Positions 8,394 through 19,400 of a stretch of DNA of 64,000 nucleotides are shown piece after piece; positions within the stretch are counted from its first letter, which is position 1, and each line of letters opens with the position of its first letter. The DNA is taken from contig NZ_CP115668.1 in NCBI RefSeq assembly GCF_028021195.1, positions 1,550,001 through 1,614,000 of the forward strand, in the 5' to 3' direction. The translations under genes were made by a program, and so were the position numbers. Below the pieces are notes generated by a model that was not told the origin of the DNA, did no database searches, and saw only the letters and a program-made list of their open reading frames with translations. The stretch comes from Cutibacterium equinum. Lineage in GTDB: Bacteria; Actinomycetota; Actinomycetes; Propionibacteriales; Propionibacteriaceae.

Positions 8394-11003
8394 ATGACCT
8401 CACAGACCTCTGCGCCCTCATCCGCCACGTCCCCCCAGCGCGGCGTCGTACCTGACAAGCCGGCCCTCGAGGGCCTGGAGGCCAAGTGGGGTCAAGTCTG
8501 GGAGGATTCTCAGCTCTACGCCTTCGACGCCACCGCAGTGGACTCCCGCGACCAGGTGTTCTCGATCGACACCCCGCCTCCCACCGTCTCCGGACACCTG
8601 CACCCGGGCCACGTCTTCTCCTACACCCACACTGACACCGTCGCCCGCTATCAGCGGATGCGCGGCAAGAAGGTCTTCTACCCGATGGGTTGGGACGACA
8701 ACGGCCTTCCGACCGAGCGTCGCGTGCAGAACTACTACGGCGTGCGCTGCGATCCGTCGCTGCCCTATGACCCAGACTTCACCCCACCGGCCAAGCCCGA
8801 CCCCAAGCATCAGGTGGCGATCAGCCGTCGCAACTTCGTCGAGCTGTGCGTCGAGCTGACCGCTGTGGACGAGAAGACCTTCCAGGACTTGTGGCGATCG
8901 GTCGGTCTGTCGGTGGACTGGAATCAGCTCTACACGACGATCTCGCCGGAGTCCCAGCGGATCGCCCAGCTGGCCTTCCTGCACAACCACGCTCGTGGTG
9001 AGGCATACCTGTCAGACGCCCCGACCCTGTGGGACGTCACCTTCTCCACCGCAGTGGCCCAGGCCGAGCTGGAGGCTCGCGACTATCCCGGCGCCTACCA
9101 CCGTCTCGGTTTCCACCGTCCCGATGGCGAGGATGTCTTCATCGAGACGACCCGCCCTGAACTGCTGGCCGCCTGCTGTGCCCTCATTGCTCATCCCGAC
9201 GACGAGCGCTACCAGCACCTGTTCGGCACCACTGTCACCACCCCGCTGTACGGGGTCGAGGTTCCAGTACTGGCCCACCCCGCCGCCGAGATGGACAAGG
9301 GCGCCGGTACCGCCATGTGCTGTACCTTCGGTGACCTCACAGACGTCGCATGGTGGCGCGAATTGCAGCTGCCGACTCGTACCATCATCGGCCGCGATGG
9401 ACGCATTCTCGGCGAGACCCCGCAGTGGATCATCGACGCCGGTTCGGCGGAGGCCTACGAGGTCATCGCGGGCAAGACGACCTTCACCGCCCGCAAGCTC
9501 GTCGTCGAGGCCCTGACAGCCTCCGGCGAGATGGACGGTGAGCCCAAGCCCACCCAGCGCAAGGCCAACTTCTACGAGAAGGGCGACAAGCCGCTGGAGA
9601 TCATCGGCACCCGACAGTGGTACATCCGCAACGGTGGACGTGACGCTGACCTGCGCGAGGCTCTGCTGGAGCGTGGCCGGGAACTCGAGTGGGTGCCCGA
9701 GCACATGCGTCACCGCTACGAGAACTGGGTCGAGGGCCTCAACGGCGACTGGCTCATCAGCCGTCAGCGCTTCTTCGGCGTTCCCTTCCCGGTCTGGTAC
9801 CCGCTGGACGCCGAGGGTGAACCGGACTATGACCACCCGCTGCTGCCCGAGGAGTCGGCCCTGCCGGTCGACCCGGCATCCCAGGCCCCGGCTGGCTACG
9901 AGGAGTCGCAGCGCGGTGTTGCTGGCGGATTCATCGGCGACCCGGATGTCATGGACACCTGGGCAACCTCGTCCCTGACCCCCCAGATCGTCACCGGCTG
10001 GCAGCGCGATGCCGACCTGTTCGCCAAGACCTTCCCGATGGACTTCGCCCCCGAAGCCCACGACATCATCCGTACCTGGGTGTTCTCCCGGATGGTACGT
10101 GCACATCTGGAGAACGGCGTGCTGCCGTGGAAACGTGCCGCCATCTCCGGCTTCGTCACCGACCCCGACCGCAAGAAGATGTCGAAGTCGAAGGGCAACA
10201 CCGTCGTCCCGACCGAGATCATCGACGAGTTCGGTGCCGACGCCGTGCGCTGGCGTGCCGCCATGGCTCGCCCGGGAATGGACTCCCCCTTCGACAAGGC
10301 CCAGATGAAGGTCGGTCGCCGTCTGGCCATGAAGATCCTCAACGCCTCGAAGTTCGTCCTCGGATTCGGGGAGGGCGGTCAGGTCGCCGACATCACCAAC
10401 CCGGCCGACCTGTCGATGCTCGCCGGACTGAGCCAGATCGTCGTCGAGGCCACCGAGGCCTTCGACAAATTCAATTACACCGCCGCTCTGGAGGTGTCCG
10501 AGCAGTTCTTCTGGACCTTCTGTGACGACTACCTCGAACTGGTCAAGGAGCGCGCCTACGATTCGGAGGGAACCGACGAGGCCGGTGCTCTGAGCGCCCG
10601 GACGGCTCTGCGTCTGGCCCTCGACGTCATGTTGCGTCTATTCGCCCCCTTCCTGCCCTTCGTCACCGAGGAAGTGTGGAGCTGGTGGAAGGACGGATCG
10701 GTGCACACATCCTCCTGGCCCAGCGCTGACGAGGTGCCCGCTGACGGTGACTGCGACCTCATGTCCGACGTCTCGGCCGCCTTGGTCGAGTTGCGCGGTG
10801 TGAAGTCAACCCACAAGGTGCCGATGCGTACCCCGATCCTCTCGGCCCGGATCAGCGCCCCGGCATCCGTCATCGCCCATCTGCAGTCGGTGGAGTCGGA
10901 CCTGGCCAAGGTCTCCAAGACCGAGTCGTTCACATGGATCGAGGGCGGCGAGGCCATCACGCTGGAGGCTGAGCTGGGGGAGGCTCCGGCCAAGAAGCGC
11001 TGA
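8394..11003 (+). CDS. valS: valyl-tRNA synthetase
   Basis: Class I aminoacyl-tRNA synthetase charging tRNA-Val, 869 aa, the shorter actinobacterial form. The ATP-binding HIGH-type motif appears as SGHLHPGHV near residue 68, and KKMSKSKGNT lies near residue 595. The editing (CP1) domain follows the first motif, with FIETTRPELLAA near residue 250. A C-terminal anticodon-binding helical region is present. Preceded by a terminator and apparently monocistronic. Confidence 0.97.
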   Translation: MTSQTSAPSSATSPQRGVVPDKPALEGLEAKWGQVWEDSQLYAFDATAVDSRDQVFSIDTPPPTVSGHLHPGHVFSYTHTDTVARYQRMRGKKVFYPMGWDDNGLPTERRVQNYYGVRCDPSLPYDPDFTPPAKPDPKHQVAISRRNFVELCVELTAVDEKTFQDLWRSVGLSVDWNQLYTTISPESQRIAQLAFLHNHARGEAYLSDAPTLWDVTFSTAVAQAELEARDYPGAYHRLGFHRPDGEDVFIETTRPELLAACCALIAHPDDERYQHLFGTTVTTPLYGVEVPVLAHPAAEMDKGAGTAMCCTFGDLTDVAWWRELQLPTRTIIGRDGRILGETPQWIIDAGSAEAYEVIAGKTTFTARKLVVEALTASGEMDGEPKPTQRKANFYEKGDKPLEIIGTRQWYIRNGGRDADLREALLERGRELEWVPEHMRHRYENWVEGLNGDWLISRQRFFGVPFPVWYPLDAEGEPDYDHPLLPEESALPVDPASQAPAGYEESQRGVAGGFIGDPDVMDTWATSSLTPQIVTGWQRDADLFAKTFPMDFAPEAHDIIRTWVFSRMVRAHLENGVLPWKRAAISGFVTDPDRKKMSKSKGNTVVPTEIIDEFGADAVRWRAAMARPGMDSPFDKAQMKVGRRLAMKILNASKFVLGFGEGGQVADITNPADLSMLAGLSQIVVEATEAFDKFNYTAALEVSEQFFWTFCDDYLELVKERAYDSEGTDEAGALSARTALRLALDVMLRLFAPFLPFVTEEVWSWWKDGSVHTSSWPSADEVPADGDCDLMSDVSAALVELRGVKSTHKVPMRTPILSARISAPASVIAHLQSVESDLAKVSKTESFTWIEGGEAITLEAELGEAPAKKR

Positions 11004-11342
11004 GGCGCGACCGCCTCGACAGACCGGGGTTGGCGTACCGGGAGACGCCTTACCGGGAGGTCTATGCGGCCCTGGGGGATGCTGTGCACCCCCGGGGTCG
11101 TGTCTTTGTGCGGGCGCAGATTTCTGTGATGCCACGCTCGGTGCACGGTCGCGACGAGCTGGTCGCCGGACCACCTCGGGGGCCATCTAGCAGGTCGGGG
11201 GTGATATTCGGCACGCGATGTCCACGGATTGACCTGAACACTCACCCTGAGCGAGTTCCACTGCTAATGTACACGTGTTCATAGCATGGTCTTGGACGGT
11301 GGAGCAGTGGTGCCCATCGCCGCAAACCAAGGAAGGACAGCG
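11004..11342. other. valS-GH101 intergenic region
   Basis: 339 bp without a convincing gene. It holds a short repeated element (taccgggag) near 11036 and 11052. The ribosome site AGGAAGGA lies just before the ATG at 11343. A promoter for the following surface-protein gene is expected here, but I could not define its boxes. Confidence 0.4.
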
Positions 11343-14300
11343 ATGTCACAACGAAGGGCAAAGGCGCTCGGGGTAGGGATCGTCACGACCGGCATGCTTG
11401 CCGCAACGGTCGTCACGGCCTCGCCTGCCACCGGAGCACCCGCGTACACCCGCATCGACCAAGCCGCGATGACCGCGGTTGCTGCCGACTCGGTCGAGAC
11501 CAGCGGAGAGGGCCCCAACGGCCCAATCTCGCTCATTCTCGACGGGGACGAATCCACCTACTGGCACACCCAGTGGTCTGGTTCGGTGGCACCGCTACCA
11601 CACTGGTTCGTCGTCAAGCTCGGCGACCAGCCCGTCGACCTCGGGCGGGTCGATCTGACGCCGCGGCAGTCCTCCAACGGATCGGGACGCGTCCACGAGT
11701 ACAAGCTGTACGCCGTCAATACCCCGCAGTGCACCAAGGACTCCTTCGGCAGTGCCGCCCCGGTGGCCTCCGGCCAGTTCGACGGCCTCGTCGCCAACAA
11801 GGCCCGAGTACGGTCGATCACCCTCGACACCCCCATCAAGGCGACCTGCGTCAAGGTGCAGTACGACTCCAGCTGGGGAGGAGCGAGCGGGTCGGATGAC
11901 ACGTCCCCCGCCGAGCAGGTCGCATCCCTCGCCGAGTTCAACGCCTTCACCGTCTCGACACCCTCGGTGACGCCAACCACCCCCGCAGGCCCACTCGCCC
12001 CAGAGGTGCCCGAAGGGGCGCTGTCGATCGGTGACGGCACCCTGTCGGTGCGTCTGCGACCCGACTTCCCGCAGATCATCGACTACAACCTCGCCGGTCG
12101 GACCCTCGTCGGCCAGTACGGCAGCGCGCTGTCCTCGATGACCATCGACGGGAAGGTCCAGAAGGTCACTGTCGGCAAGGCCACCGTCGCGGCAGACAAG
12201 CGGTCGGTCAGCTACCCGGTCGCGTTCCCGGGGCTGAAGGGCGTCCACCTCACCGCCGTGGTCTCGGTCAACGACGGAACCCTCACGTACAAGCTCACCA
12301 ACATCGTCGACCCCGACAAGCTGGTGCACCGCATCGCCATCCCGGGCCTCGACCTGGTGAGCCTCACCGGAACCGACGCGAAGTCCCGAATCCTCGCCGC
12401 CGGAATCTCGGTGAGCCGCGAGACCTCCGGCGACAAGGTCATTGACGTGGCGAAAGCGAGCCCCGGAAAAGGTAACGCATGGATGGTCACGGCAAACAAC
12501 TCCACCTTGGCGGCCGGATTCGAGACCAACGCCATCGGAGACAACACCGTCTCCCAGGGCGGCGGCACGACCGCACGCTTCGTCCACACCGTCAAGGACG
12601 TCTCCGGCACGACGGTAGGCTCCGTCTCCCCCGCTCAGTGGACCTACCGTTCGGGTGCCGTGACGACATATGACGACGGCTCCGGCATCGGCCCCGACGA
12701 CGACCCCATGATCCAGGTCCGTATCACCGCCGACGCCAATGCCGACGGGGTCATCGACTGGCAGGACGGAGCCATCGCCACCCGGCACATCCTCACACCG
12801 ATCGTCGGTGCCGACGAGGTGCGCAACCACGTCATCGCGCACATCCCCTTCAACATCGTGTCCCAGGCGACCCACCCGTTCCTACGGACCCTTGACGACG
12901 TCAAGCGGGTCTCCGTGGCCACCGATGGGCTCGGTCAGGAGGTTCTGCTCAAGGGTTACCAGGCCGAGGGACATGACTCGGCCCAGGGTGACTACGCCGG
13001 CCACTACAACGACAAGGCCGGTGGCCTGTCCGACCTGCGCACTCTCGTCTCGCAGGGCAAGGAGTGGAACGCCACCTTCGGTATTCACGTCAACGCCACC
13101 GAGTCGTACTCCGAGGCCAAGGCCTTCGGACCCGACCTGCTGCAGATGCCTCCGCAGAAGGCCTGGGGCTGGATGAACCAGGCGTACTACATGAACGGCC
13201 CCAAGGATCTGGCCACCGGTGCCGTCCTCGAGCGGCTCGCGGCCTTGCGTAAGGACTTCCCGGCCGACAGCAACCTCAACTGGCTGTACTGGGACGTCTA
13301 CTACCCGCGCGGATGGGAGGGAGACCGGTTCGCAGCCGAGGTGGCCAAGCAAGGGTGGCGTCAGGGCTCCGAGTGGGCCGACGCGATGCCTCGCTCGAGC
13401 ACCTGGTCACACTGGGCCAATGACGAGAACTACGGCGGATCGAACAACAAGGGCCTCAACTCCCAGCTCATCCGCTTCGTCGAGAACTCCTACCGCGACA
13501 CGTGGAACCCCGACCCCGTGCTCGGCAACACCAACGTCGTCGAGTTCGAAGGCTGGACGGGCCACAACGACTACAACGCCTTCATCGCCAACGTGTGGCA
13601 GCGCAACCTGCCGACAAAGTTCATGCAGCGCTCGCCCATCATGAGCTGGTCCGAGCACGAGGTGAAACTGGCCGACGGCACCGTCGCCACCTCGCCGCTG
13701 GCTTCCATCGACGGGCGGACCATACCCACCAACCGCACCATCACGACCGACGGAGCGGTCGTCTACCACGACGGCACCTACCTGCTGCCATGGAAGGATG
13801 GCGGCAAGGACCGGCTATACTACTGGAACCCTTCGGGCAAGGCTGCCACCTGGCAGCTCACCAAGGCGTGGGCCTCCCAGTCCAGCCTGACGCTGTTCAA
13901 GCTCACCGACACCGGCCGGGTCAAGGTCGCCGACCTGCCCGTCTCGGGCGGCAAGATCGCTCTCCCGGCCACCGAGGCGAACACGGCATACGTCCTCTAC
14001 CCGACCTCGGCGGTTCCCGCAGCCGCGACCCCGAACTGGGGAGAAGGTAGTCACATCGTCGATCCGGGGTTCTTCTCGGGAACGACGAATGCCTACCGCA
14101 CGAGCGGCTCGGTCACGGTGACGAAGTCCGCCCGGGGCAATTTCCAGGCCGAGCTCGGGTCGGGGGCCTCCTCCCTGTCCCAACAGCTCGCTCTGCCCGC
14201 AGGGACGTGGAGTGCCTGGGCCTGGGTTCAGGTCCAGCCGGGAGCGACCCGCCACGTCGAGGTTGCGGTGTCCGGGTCCGGGGTCTCCCCCGCCGGCCAC

Positions 14301-16271
14301 CAGGCCGGGCGCAAGGGTGAGGCTGTGACCTCGATCGACGCTTCCACGGCTCCCAACGCGACCGCCTCCGATGAGAAGGTCGGCACGTACTTCCAGCGGG
14401 TTCCGGTGCGCTTCACCTCGGACGGGTCGGCGGTGACCCTCGCTGTACGAGCCGGGGACGGCTCGGCCATCGTCTCGGTCGACGACCTGCGCATCGTCCC
14501 CACGACGACCCCGAACGATTCGGCCTCGACCGAATCCACCATCGTCTACGAGGACTTCGAGCACATTGACGACGGTTACGGGCCATTCGTCACCGGGCAG
14601 GCCAATGCCGGCGGCGACGCCCGTACCCAGTTGGCCGAGAAGCACGCCCCCTACTCGCAGTCAGGATGGTACGGCCTGGTCAACGACTCCGACCGTGCTG
14701 CCACCAAGGGTCAGAAGTACCTCGACAACGTCCTTGACGGTCAGTGGTCGCTCATGGCCCACCAGGAGAATGGCGGACTCATCCTGCGCACCACCCAGGG
14801 GCTCGTCCCCTTGGCCAAGGGGCACACCTACCGGGTGAGCTTCGATTACCAGACCGCCTATGACGACGACTACTCCCTGGTTGTCGGACACGACTCGGCC
14901 AGCGGAAAAGCGTGGAAGTCGACCATTGACCGCACTGTGCCGATCGCCCAGGCTCGCGGCGCCGGATGGCACTCCGGCACGACGACCGGCTCGGGCACGA
15001 AGGTGTTCAGTACCGAGTTCGCTGCCGGCGAGCACGCCTTTTTCGGAATCGTCAAGCAAGGTGGCAAGGTCCAAGGCGACCTGGTCATCGACCGGTTCAG
15101 GGTCGAGGACCTCGGGGCAAAACCGATCCTGTCGGTTGCCTCGAAGGCAGTGACGTCGTCCGATCCGGCCATGCGCGAACTCGCCATCACTGCATCGCTG
15201 GCCCTGTCGCAAGGTTCGGCCACCGACGTGAAGCTCTCCCTCACCGGCCCTCAGGGCTGGACGGTGACACCGGTGAGCACAGCGGCCACGAGTGTCTCGG
15301 CCGAACGCGACGCCACGGCATCGTGGACGGTCAAGGTGCCTCGCAATGCTGCTGCCGGCAAGCTCGAGGTCAAGGCCACGTGGACCCAGGACGGCAAGGC
15401 CGGACAGGGCACCGAGTCGATCCCAGTCGACCCTGGTCACTTCCCGCTCATTGACCCGATCAGCGGGACCGATCTGACGCTCGTCGAGGCGAGCTCGGAG
15501 CAGACCGGAGGCGCTGAGCCGGCACCGAACGGTCCGGCCGCAGCCGCCATCGACGGCGACCCGTCGACCTACTGGCACACCCAGTGGCACCCGACCGTCG
15601 ACAAGTACCCGCATTACATCGTCATCCGGCCGACCGCCTCGCTCACCGAGGGCACGACCTGCCAGATCAAGGGCTTGGAGTACACCGCCCGCCAGAGCGC
15701 GGCCAACGGTCGGGCCAAGGGCTACCAGGTGTATGTGTCGACCGACGGCAAGACCTGGGGCGATCCCGTGGCATCGGGTGACTTCGCCGACGTGACGACG
15801 CCGCAGGTCATCGAGTTCGCCAAGCCGGTGCCCGGCCCGTTCGTCAAGCTCGTGGAGACCTCCTCGCAGAACGGGGCACAATTTGGCGGGGCCGGGGAGA
15901 TCCGGTTGTCCGCGAGTTGCTCGGGTTCGGCAGCCCCGACGCCCGCACCGAATCCCACACCGACCACGGTGCCGACCCCGGGAGACACACCCAGTGCCTC
16001 CCCGACGCCGAGTCAGCCCGCTGTGCCAGGGCAACCCAGCACCACGCCGAGCCAGCCCGCTGCACCGACGGCTCCGAACCCCTCGGACACGGCCGGACGC
16101 CCCAGCACCCCGGCGCAACCCGGCAAGCCCGGCACATCCGGGATCGCATGGAAGCCCGGGAAGCCCAGCGAGCTGCCGCACACTGGCGCTTCCGGTGACG
16201 ACACGGCGGTCACGTTGACCGTAACGGCCCTGCTGGCCATGGCCGGGATGTCACACCTGCGTCGGCGGTGA
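11343..16271 (+). CDS. secreted, cell-wall-anchored endo-alpha-N-acetylgalactosaminidase (GH101)
   Basis: 1642-aa exoenzyme expected to release the core-1 disaccharide Gal-GalNAc from mucin-type O-glycans on Ser/Thr. Order: signal peptide (about 1-33); F5/8C-like carbohydrate module with DGDESTYWHTQW; GH101 barrel; beta-rich galactose-binding-like regions; a second F5/8C module with DGDPSTYWHTQW; a Pro/Thr-rich spacer; sorting signal LPHTG, hydrophobic helix and RRR tail. Candidate catalytic residues are Asp651 in LYWDVYYP (nucleophile) and Glu677 in GSEWAD (acid/base), followed by TWSHWA; both align by eye with known GH101 enzymes. The ATG at 11343 has AGGAAGGA upstream. Likely a host-glycan foraging or colonisation factor. 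Confidence 0.9.
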   Translation: MSQRRAKALGVGIVTTGMLAATVVTASPATGAPAYTRIDQAAMTAVAADSVETSGEGPNGPISLILDGDESTYWHTQWSGSVAPLPHWFVVKLGDQPVDLGRVDLTPRQSSNGSGRVHEYKLYAVNTPQCTKDSFGSAAPVASGQFDGLVANKARVRSITLDTPIKATCVKVQYDSSWGGASGSDDTSPAEQVASLAEFNAFTVSTPSVTPTTPAGPLAPEVPEGALSIGDGTLSVRLRPDFPQIIDYNLAGRTLVGQYGSALSSMTIDGKVQKVTVGKATVAADKRSVSYPVAFPGLKGVHLTAVVSVNDGTLTYKLTNIVDPDKLVHRIAIPGLDLVSLTGTDAKSRILAAGISVSRETSGDKVIDVAKASPGKGNAWMVTANNSTLAAGFETNAIGDNTVSQGGGTTARFVHTVKDVSGTTVGSVSPAQWTYRSGAVTTYDDGSGIGPDDDPMIQVRITADANADGVIDWQDGAIATRHILTPIVGADEVRNHVIAHIPFNIVSQATHPFLRTLDDVKRVSVATDGLGQEVLLKGYQAEGHDSAQGDYAGHYNDKAGGLSDLRTLVSQGKEWNATFGIHVNATESYSEAKAFGPDLLQMPPQKAWGWMNQAYYMNGPKDLATGAVLERLAALRKDFPADSNLNWLYWDVYYPRGWEGDRFAAEVAKQGWRQGSEWADAMPRSSTWSHWANDENYGGSNNKGLNSQLIRFVENSYRDTWNPDPVLGNTNVVEFEGWTGHNDYNAFIANVWQRNLPTKFMQRSPIMSWSEHEVKLADGTVATSPLASIDGRTIPTNRTITTDGAVVYHDGTYLLPWKDGGKDRLYYWNPSGKAATWQLTKAWASQSSLTLFKLTDTGRVKVADLPVSGGKIALPATEANTAYVLYPTSAVPAAATPNWGEGSHIVDPGFFSGTTNAYRTSGSVTVTKSARGNFQAELGSGASSLSQQLALPAGTWSAWAWVQVQPGATRHVEVAVSGSGVSPAGHQAGRKGEAVTSIDASTAPNATASDEKVGTYFQRVPVRFTSDGSAVTLAVRAGDGSAIVSVDDLRIVPTTTPNDSASTESTIVYEDFEHIDDGYGPFVTGQANAGGDARTQLAEKHAPYSQSGWYGLVNDSDRAATKGQKYLDNVLDGQWSLMAHQENGGLILRTTQGLVPLAKGHTYRVSFDYQTAYDDDYSLVVGHDSASGKAWKSTIDRTVPIAQARGAGWHSGTTTGSGTKVFSTEFAAGEHAFFGIVKQGGKVQGDLVIDRFRVEDLGAKPILSVASKAVTSSDPAMRELAITASLALSQGSATDVKLSLTGPQGWTVTPVSTAATSVSAERDATASWTVKVPRNAAAGKLEVKATWTQDGKAGQGTESIPVDPGHFPLIDPISGTDLTLVEASSEQTGGAEPAPNGPAAAAIDGDPSTYWHTQWHPTVDKYPHYIVIRPTASLTEGTTCQIKGLEYTARQSAANGRAKGYQVYVSTDGKTWGDPVASGDFADVTTPQVIEFAKPVPGPFVKLVETSSQNGAQFGGAGEIRLSASCSGSAAPTPAPNPTPTTVPTPGDTPSASPTPSQPAVPGQPSTTPSQPAAPTAPNPSDTAGRPSTPAQPGKPGTSGIAWKPGKPSELPHTGASGDDTAVTLTVTALLAMAGMSHLRRR

Positions 16272-16300
16272 GAACACCGACGTCGTGGTGAATGACCGAA

Positions 16301-16330
16301 GACGGGCGGGGCCGTGTAGTCCCGCCCGTC
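16301..16330 (+). terminator. hairpin terminator after GH101 gene
   Basis: Perfect 10-bp stem, 16301-16310 with 16321-16330, about 30 bp past the GH101 stop. Confidence 0.65.
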
Positions 16331-16393
16331 ACGGTGCTTCCCTCTCACCCCAGCTACAATCGCTGCCGGCACGACCCGTGCAGCGACGCGCAG

Positions 16394-16422
16394 CGCCCGG
16401 AGCCACATGGTGGCCCCGGGCG
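16394..16422. terminator. hairpin between convergent GH101 and tricorn genes
   Basis: Stem of 7+5 bp (16394-16400 with 16416-16422; 16402-16406 with 16410-16414), T-rich on the plus-strand 3' side. It lies just past the tricorn stop and could serve both strands. Confidence 0.6.
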
Positions 16423-16439
16423 TTGTTGACCAGAAAGGG

Positions 16440-19400
16440 TCAGTCCTGTCTCGACCCACCGAAGGCCGGGGCGGGAAACTCCGGCGGGGTTGCCGCCGGC
16501 TTCTCGTCGAGCTGACGCAGACACTCAGTGATGGCCGCGTCGAGTTGGACGTCCTGCCCGGACTCCCAGTCCTCGGGTGAGACGATGACCTCGATGTCGG
16601 GATCGACACCGTGATTCTCAACCCCCCACCCGTAGTTGCCGTACCAGCCGGCATACCTGGGCTGGGTGACACCGGTTCCGTCAACAAGGTCAAAACGGCC
16701 GTCAATACCGACGACGCCACCCCACGACCGCTCACCCATGACCTTGGCGTATCCCATGGCCTGGGTGACGGCAGAAACGATGTCTCCGTCGGAACCCGCC
16801 CACTGGTTGGTGACCATGACGATCGGTCCACGCACCGCGTTCTGCGGGTAGGTGCCCGGGCTCTGGTACCAGCGGCTGAAGTCCCATCCGACGACCTTGC
16901 GAGCCAGCCTCTCGACAACCAGCTGCGAGGTATGGCCACCGTGGTTGAACCTCACGTCAGCAATGACACCCTCATGACTGGTCGCCTCATTGATCTGACG
17001 GTGCAGCTCGGCCCAGCCGTCGGACACCATGTCCGGGACGTGCAAGTAGCCGAGTCGACCGCCCGAGTGCTCCTCGACATAGCGGCGACGCGACGCCACC
17101 CAGTCGTGGTAGCGCAGCGGGGCCTCGTCAGCCATCGGCACGACGGCCACCTGACGGCGATCCTCACCCCGGCGCACCGTCAGTTCGACGACCCGTCCGG
17201 CCGATCCCTCAAGCAGCTCACCGAGGGTGCCGTCGACGCCCACCGTGCGCCCGTCAACCGCGACGACGATGTCGCCGTCAGCCACGGCAACTCCAGCTGC
17301 CCGCAACGGAGACCATGCGCGAGGATCCGACGACTCACCAGGAACGACACGGATGAGCGTGGCTCCATCGTCCGCGCTGGCGACGTCAGCCCCGAGCAGA
17401 CCAGCGCGCATGTCAGGGTCACCCGCAGTCCCCGCGGCAGAGACGTAGGAATGCGAGGTGTTGAGCTCGGCGACGGTCTCCCACAGGATGTCGTGGAGGT
17501 CATCGACGACGTGGCACAGGTCAACGAGGGGACGATACCGCGTGAGCACGCCGTCCCAGTCGACCCCGTTCATGTCCTCGCGCCAGTAGTGGCTGGCCAT
17601 GAGGCGACCATTCTCGTCGAACATCTGATGCCACTCGGCACGCGGGTCGATGGATCGACGCAGCCTCGACAGGTCGACGCTGATGTAGGCCGGGTCGTCG
17701 TCATCGACCTTGTGGGAGGAGGGTACGACGATGACATCGTCCTTGTGCCGCACCACAAGACGCTCCCCGTCACCGGAGACCGAGTAGGAGTCGACGGACT
17801 TGCAGAGCTTGTCAAGGTGACGGTTGGCGAGGTTGTAGTGCCACAACACGTCACTGGGGGCTTCCTCGCTGACACCAGCACGAGTAGCACCAAGTTCGCC
17901 ACCACGATCGGCGATCTCGACCCACACCAGGCCATCCTTGACGGCTGCCAGTCCGCGGTAGGAGCCCGAGGGCACCGGGAAGGGCACCATCCTCTCCTCG
18001 AAGCCATCGGCGGTGAGGTTGCAGACGACCTCGGGAGTCTTGTCCTCGTCGTCGCTGCCAGCCTCAGCGGTGGCCTTGGCCTTGGCGTCCTGGACCTCGC
18101 TGATCTGCCATCCCTGGGAGGACGGACCGAAGGGGGACACGTCGGTGGCACTGAGCGGAACCAACCACGGACGCTGAGTATGTCCGAAGGACAGGTCGAA
18201 GGTCTGGCCGTCGTAATTCGGGTCGAAGGTACGCGCCGAGAGCATGACAAGGTACTTGCCGTCGGCAGTGAAAACCGGGCAGGAATCGTCGAAGGTACCA
18301 CGGGTGAGAGCGAAGGACTCCCCCATGCCCTGTTCGTCCCAGCAACGGATCTGACCGATCATGGCCTCTCCGGAGGCCACTGGGGAGCGCCACACCAGGT
18401 AGCGGGAGTCCGGGGACCAGGCCAGACCGCTGGCCTCGCCCTCAGGGGAGGTCGCGACCTGACGGACAGCCCCGTCGGCAACGGTGACGATGAGAATGCG
18501 GCCGTCATGGCTGACGAGGGCGACCTTCGTGCCATCAGGGGCTGGTGCCAGGTGCAGCACTCGGCCAATCTGCCCCTGGCCCAGACGACGGGTCTGGCCG
18601 GTGCCGTCGAGGTTGGCGATTTCGAGACAGTCCTCCCCCTCGACGTCGCTGGCCCACACTCCCCGACCAGTCTGGCCGAGAACACGCGGCTCACGGATAC
18701 GGACCCCATCGGCTGCCGACAAGGCTCGCGCCGGACCGGAGCGATGGGTGAGGAAGTAAGCGGCTCCTCGCCACTCGAGCAGGGACCCGTCACCACCGTG
18801 GTCGGAGACGACTGCTTCCAGGCGGTCAGTGGGCTCCAGCGGCACACGGCGGGGCGCTCCGATGCCAAGGTCGATCTCGAGACGCTGAGGTTCGGCATCG
18901 AGGCCGGCCATCGACCAGAGCGCGCCGTGGGCGTGGTAGACGATCGTCGTGCCATCGGTGCGAGGGTCACGGACGTAGCCCTGGTCCTCGCCGTGATGGG
19001 TGTGCTGACGTAGGTCGTGGCCCTGGCCGTCAACTGACCAGATCTGGGCCTGGGCGTGCGGGGAGTCGTCGTCGCTCATGTCCGAGCTGAAGAAGAGTCG
19101 ACCGTCGACCCAGCCCACCCCGTACCGTCCGGCAGCGGCGTAGCGGCCGTCGTGGTCGTCGTTGCCGTCACGCAGCAGGCGCAGGAATCTGTCGGCTCCG
19201 GCAGGGCGCAGCCAGATCTGGCCGGCGGTGCCACCACGGTAGCGCTTCCAACGCGAGCAGTCTCCAGAGTTCGGGGTGACGACGGCGACGGCGCCATCCG
19301 AGTTCACGGCCAGGTCCATTCCTGGCCCGTAGCCAAGACGCTCGACGTGGCCATCCAGGGAAACCGTGTACAGCCAGGCCAAACCGATGTCATTGGTCTG

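Noticed and set aside
11229-11270. TTGACC and TAATGT as promoter boxes for the GH101 gene
   Set aside because: Spacing of about 30 bp is too long for a sigma-70-type promoter.
16611-19013. Plus-strand frame of 800 codons
   Set aside because: Lies wholly opposite the tricorn gene, whose family motifs are clear.
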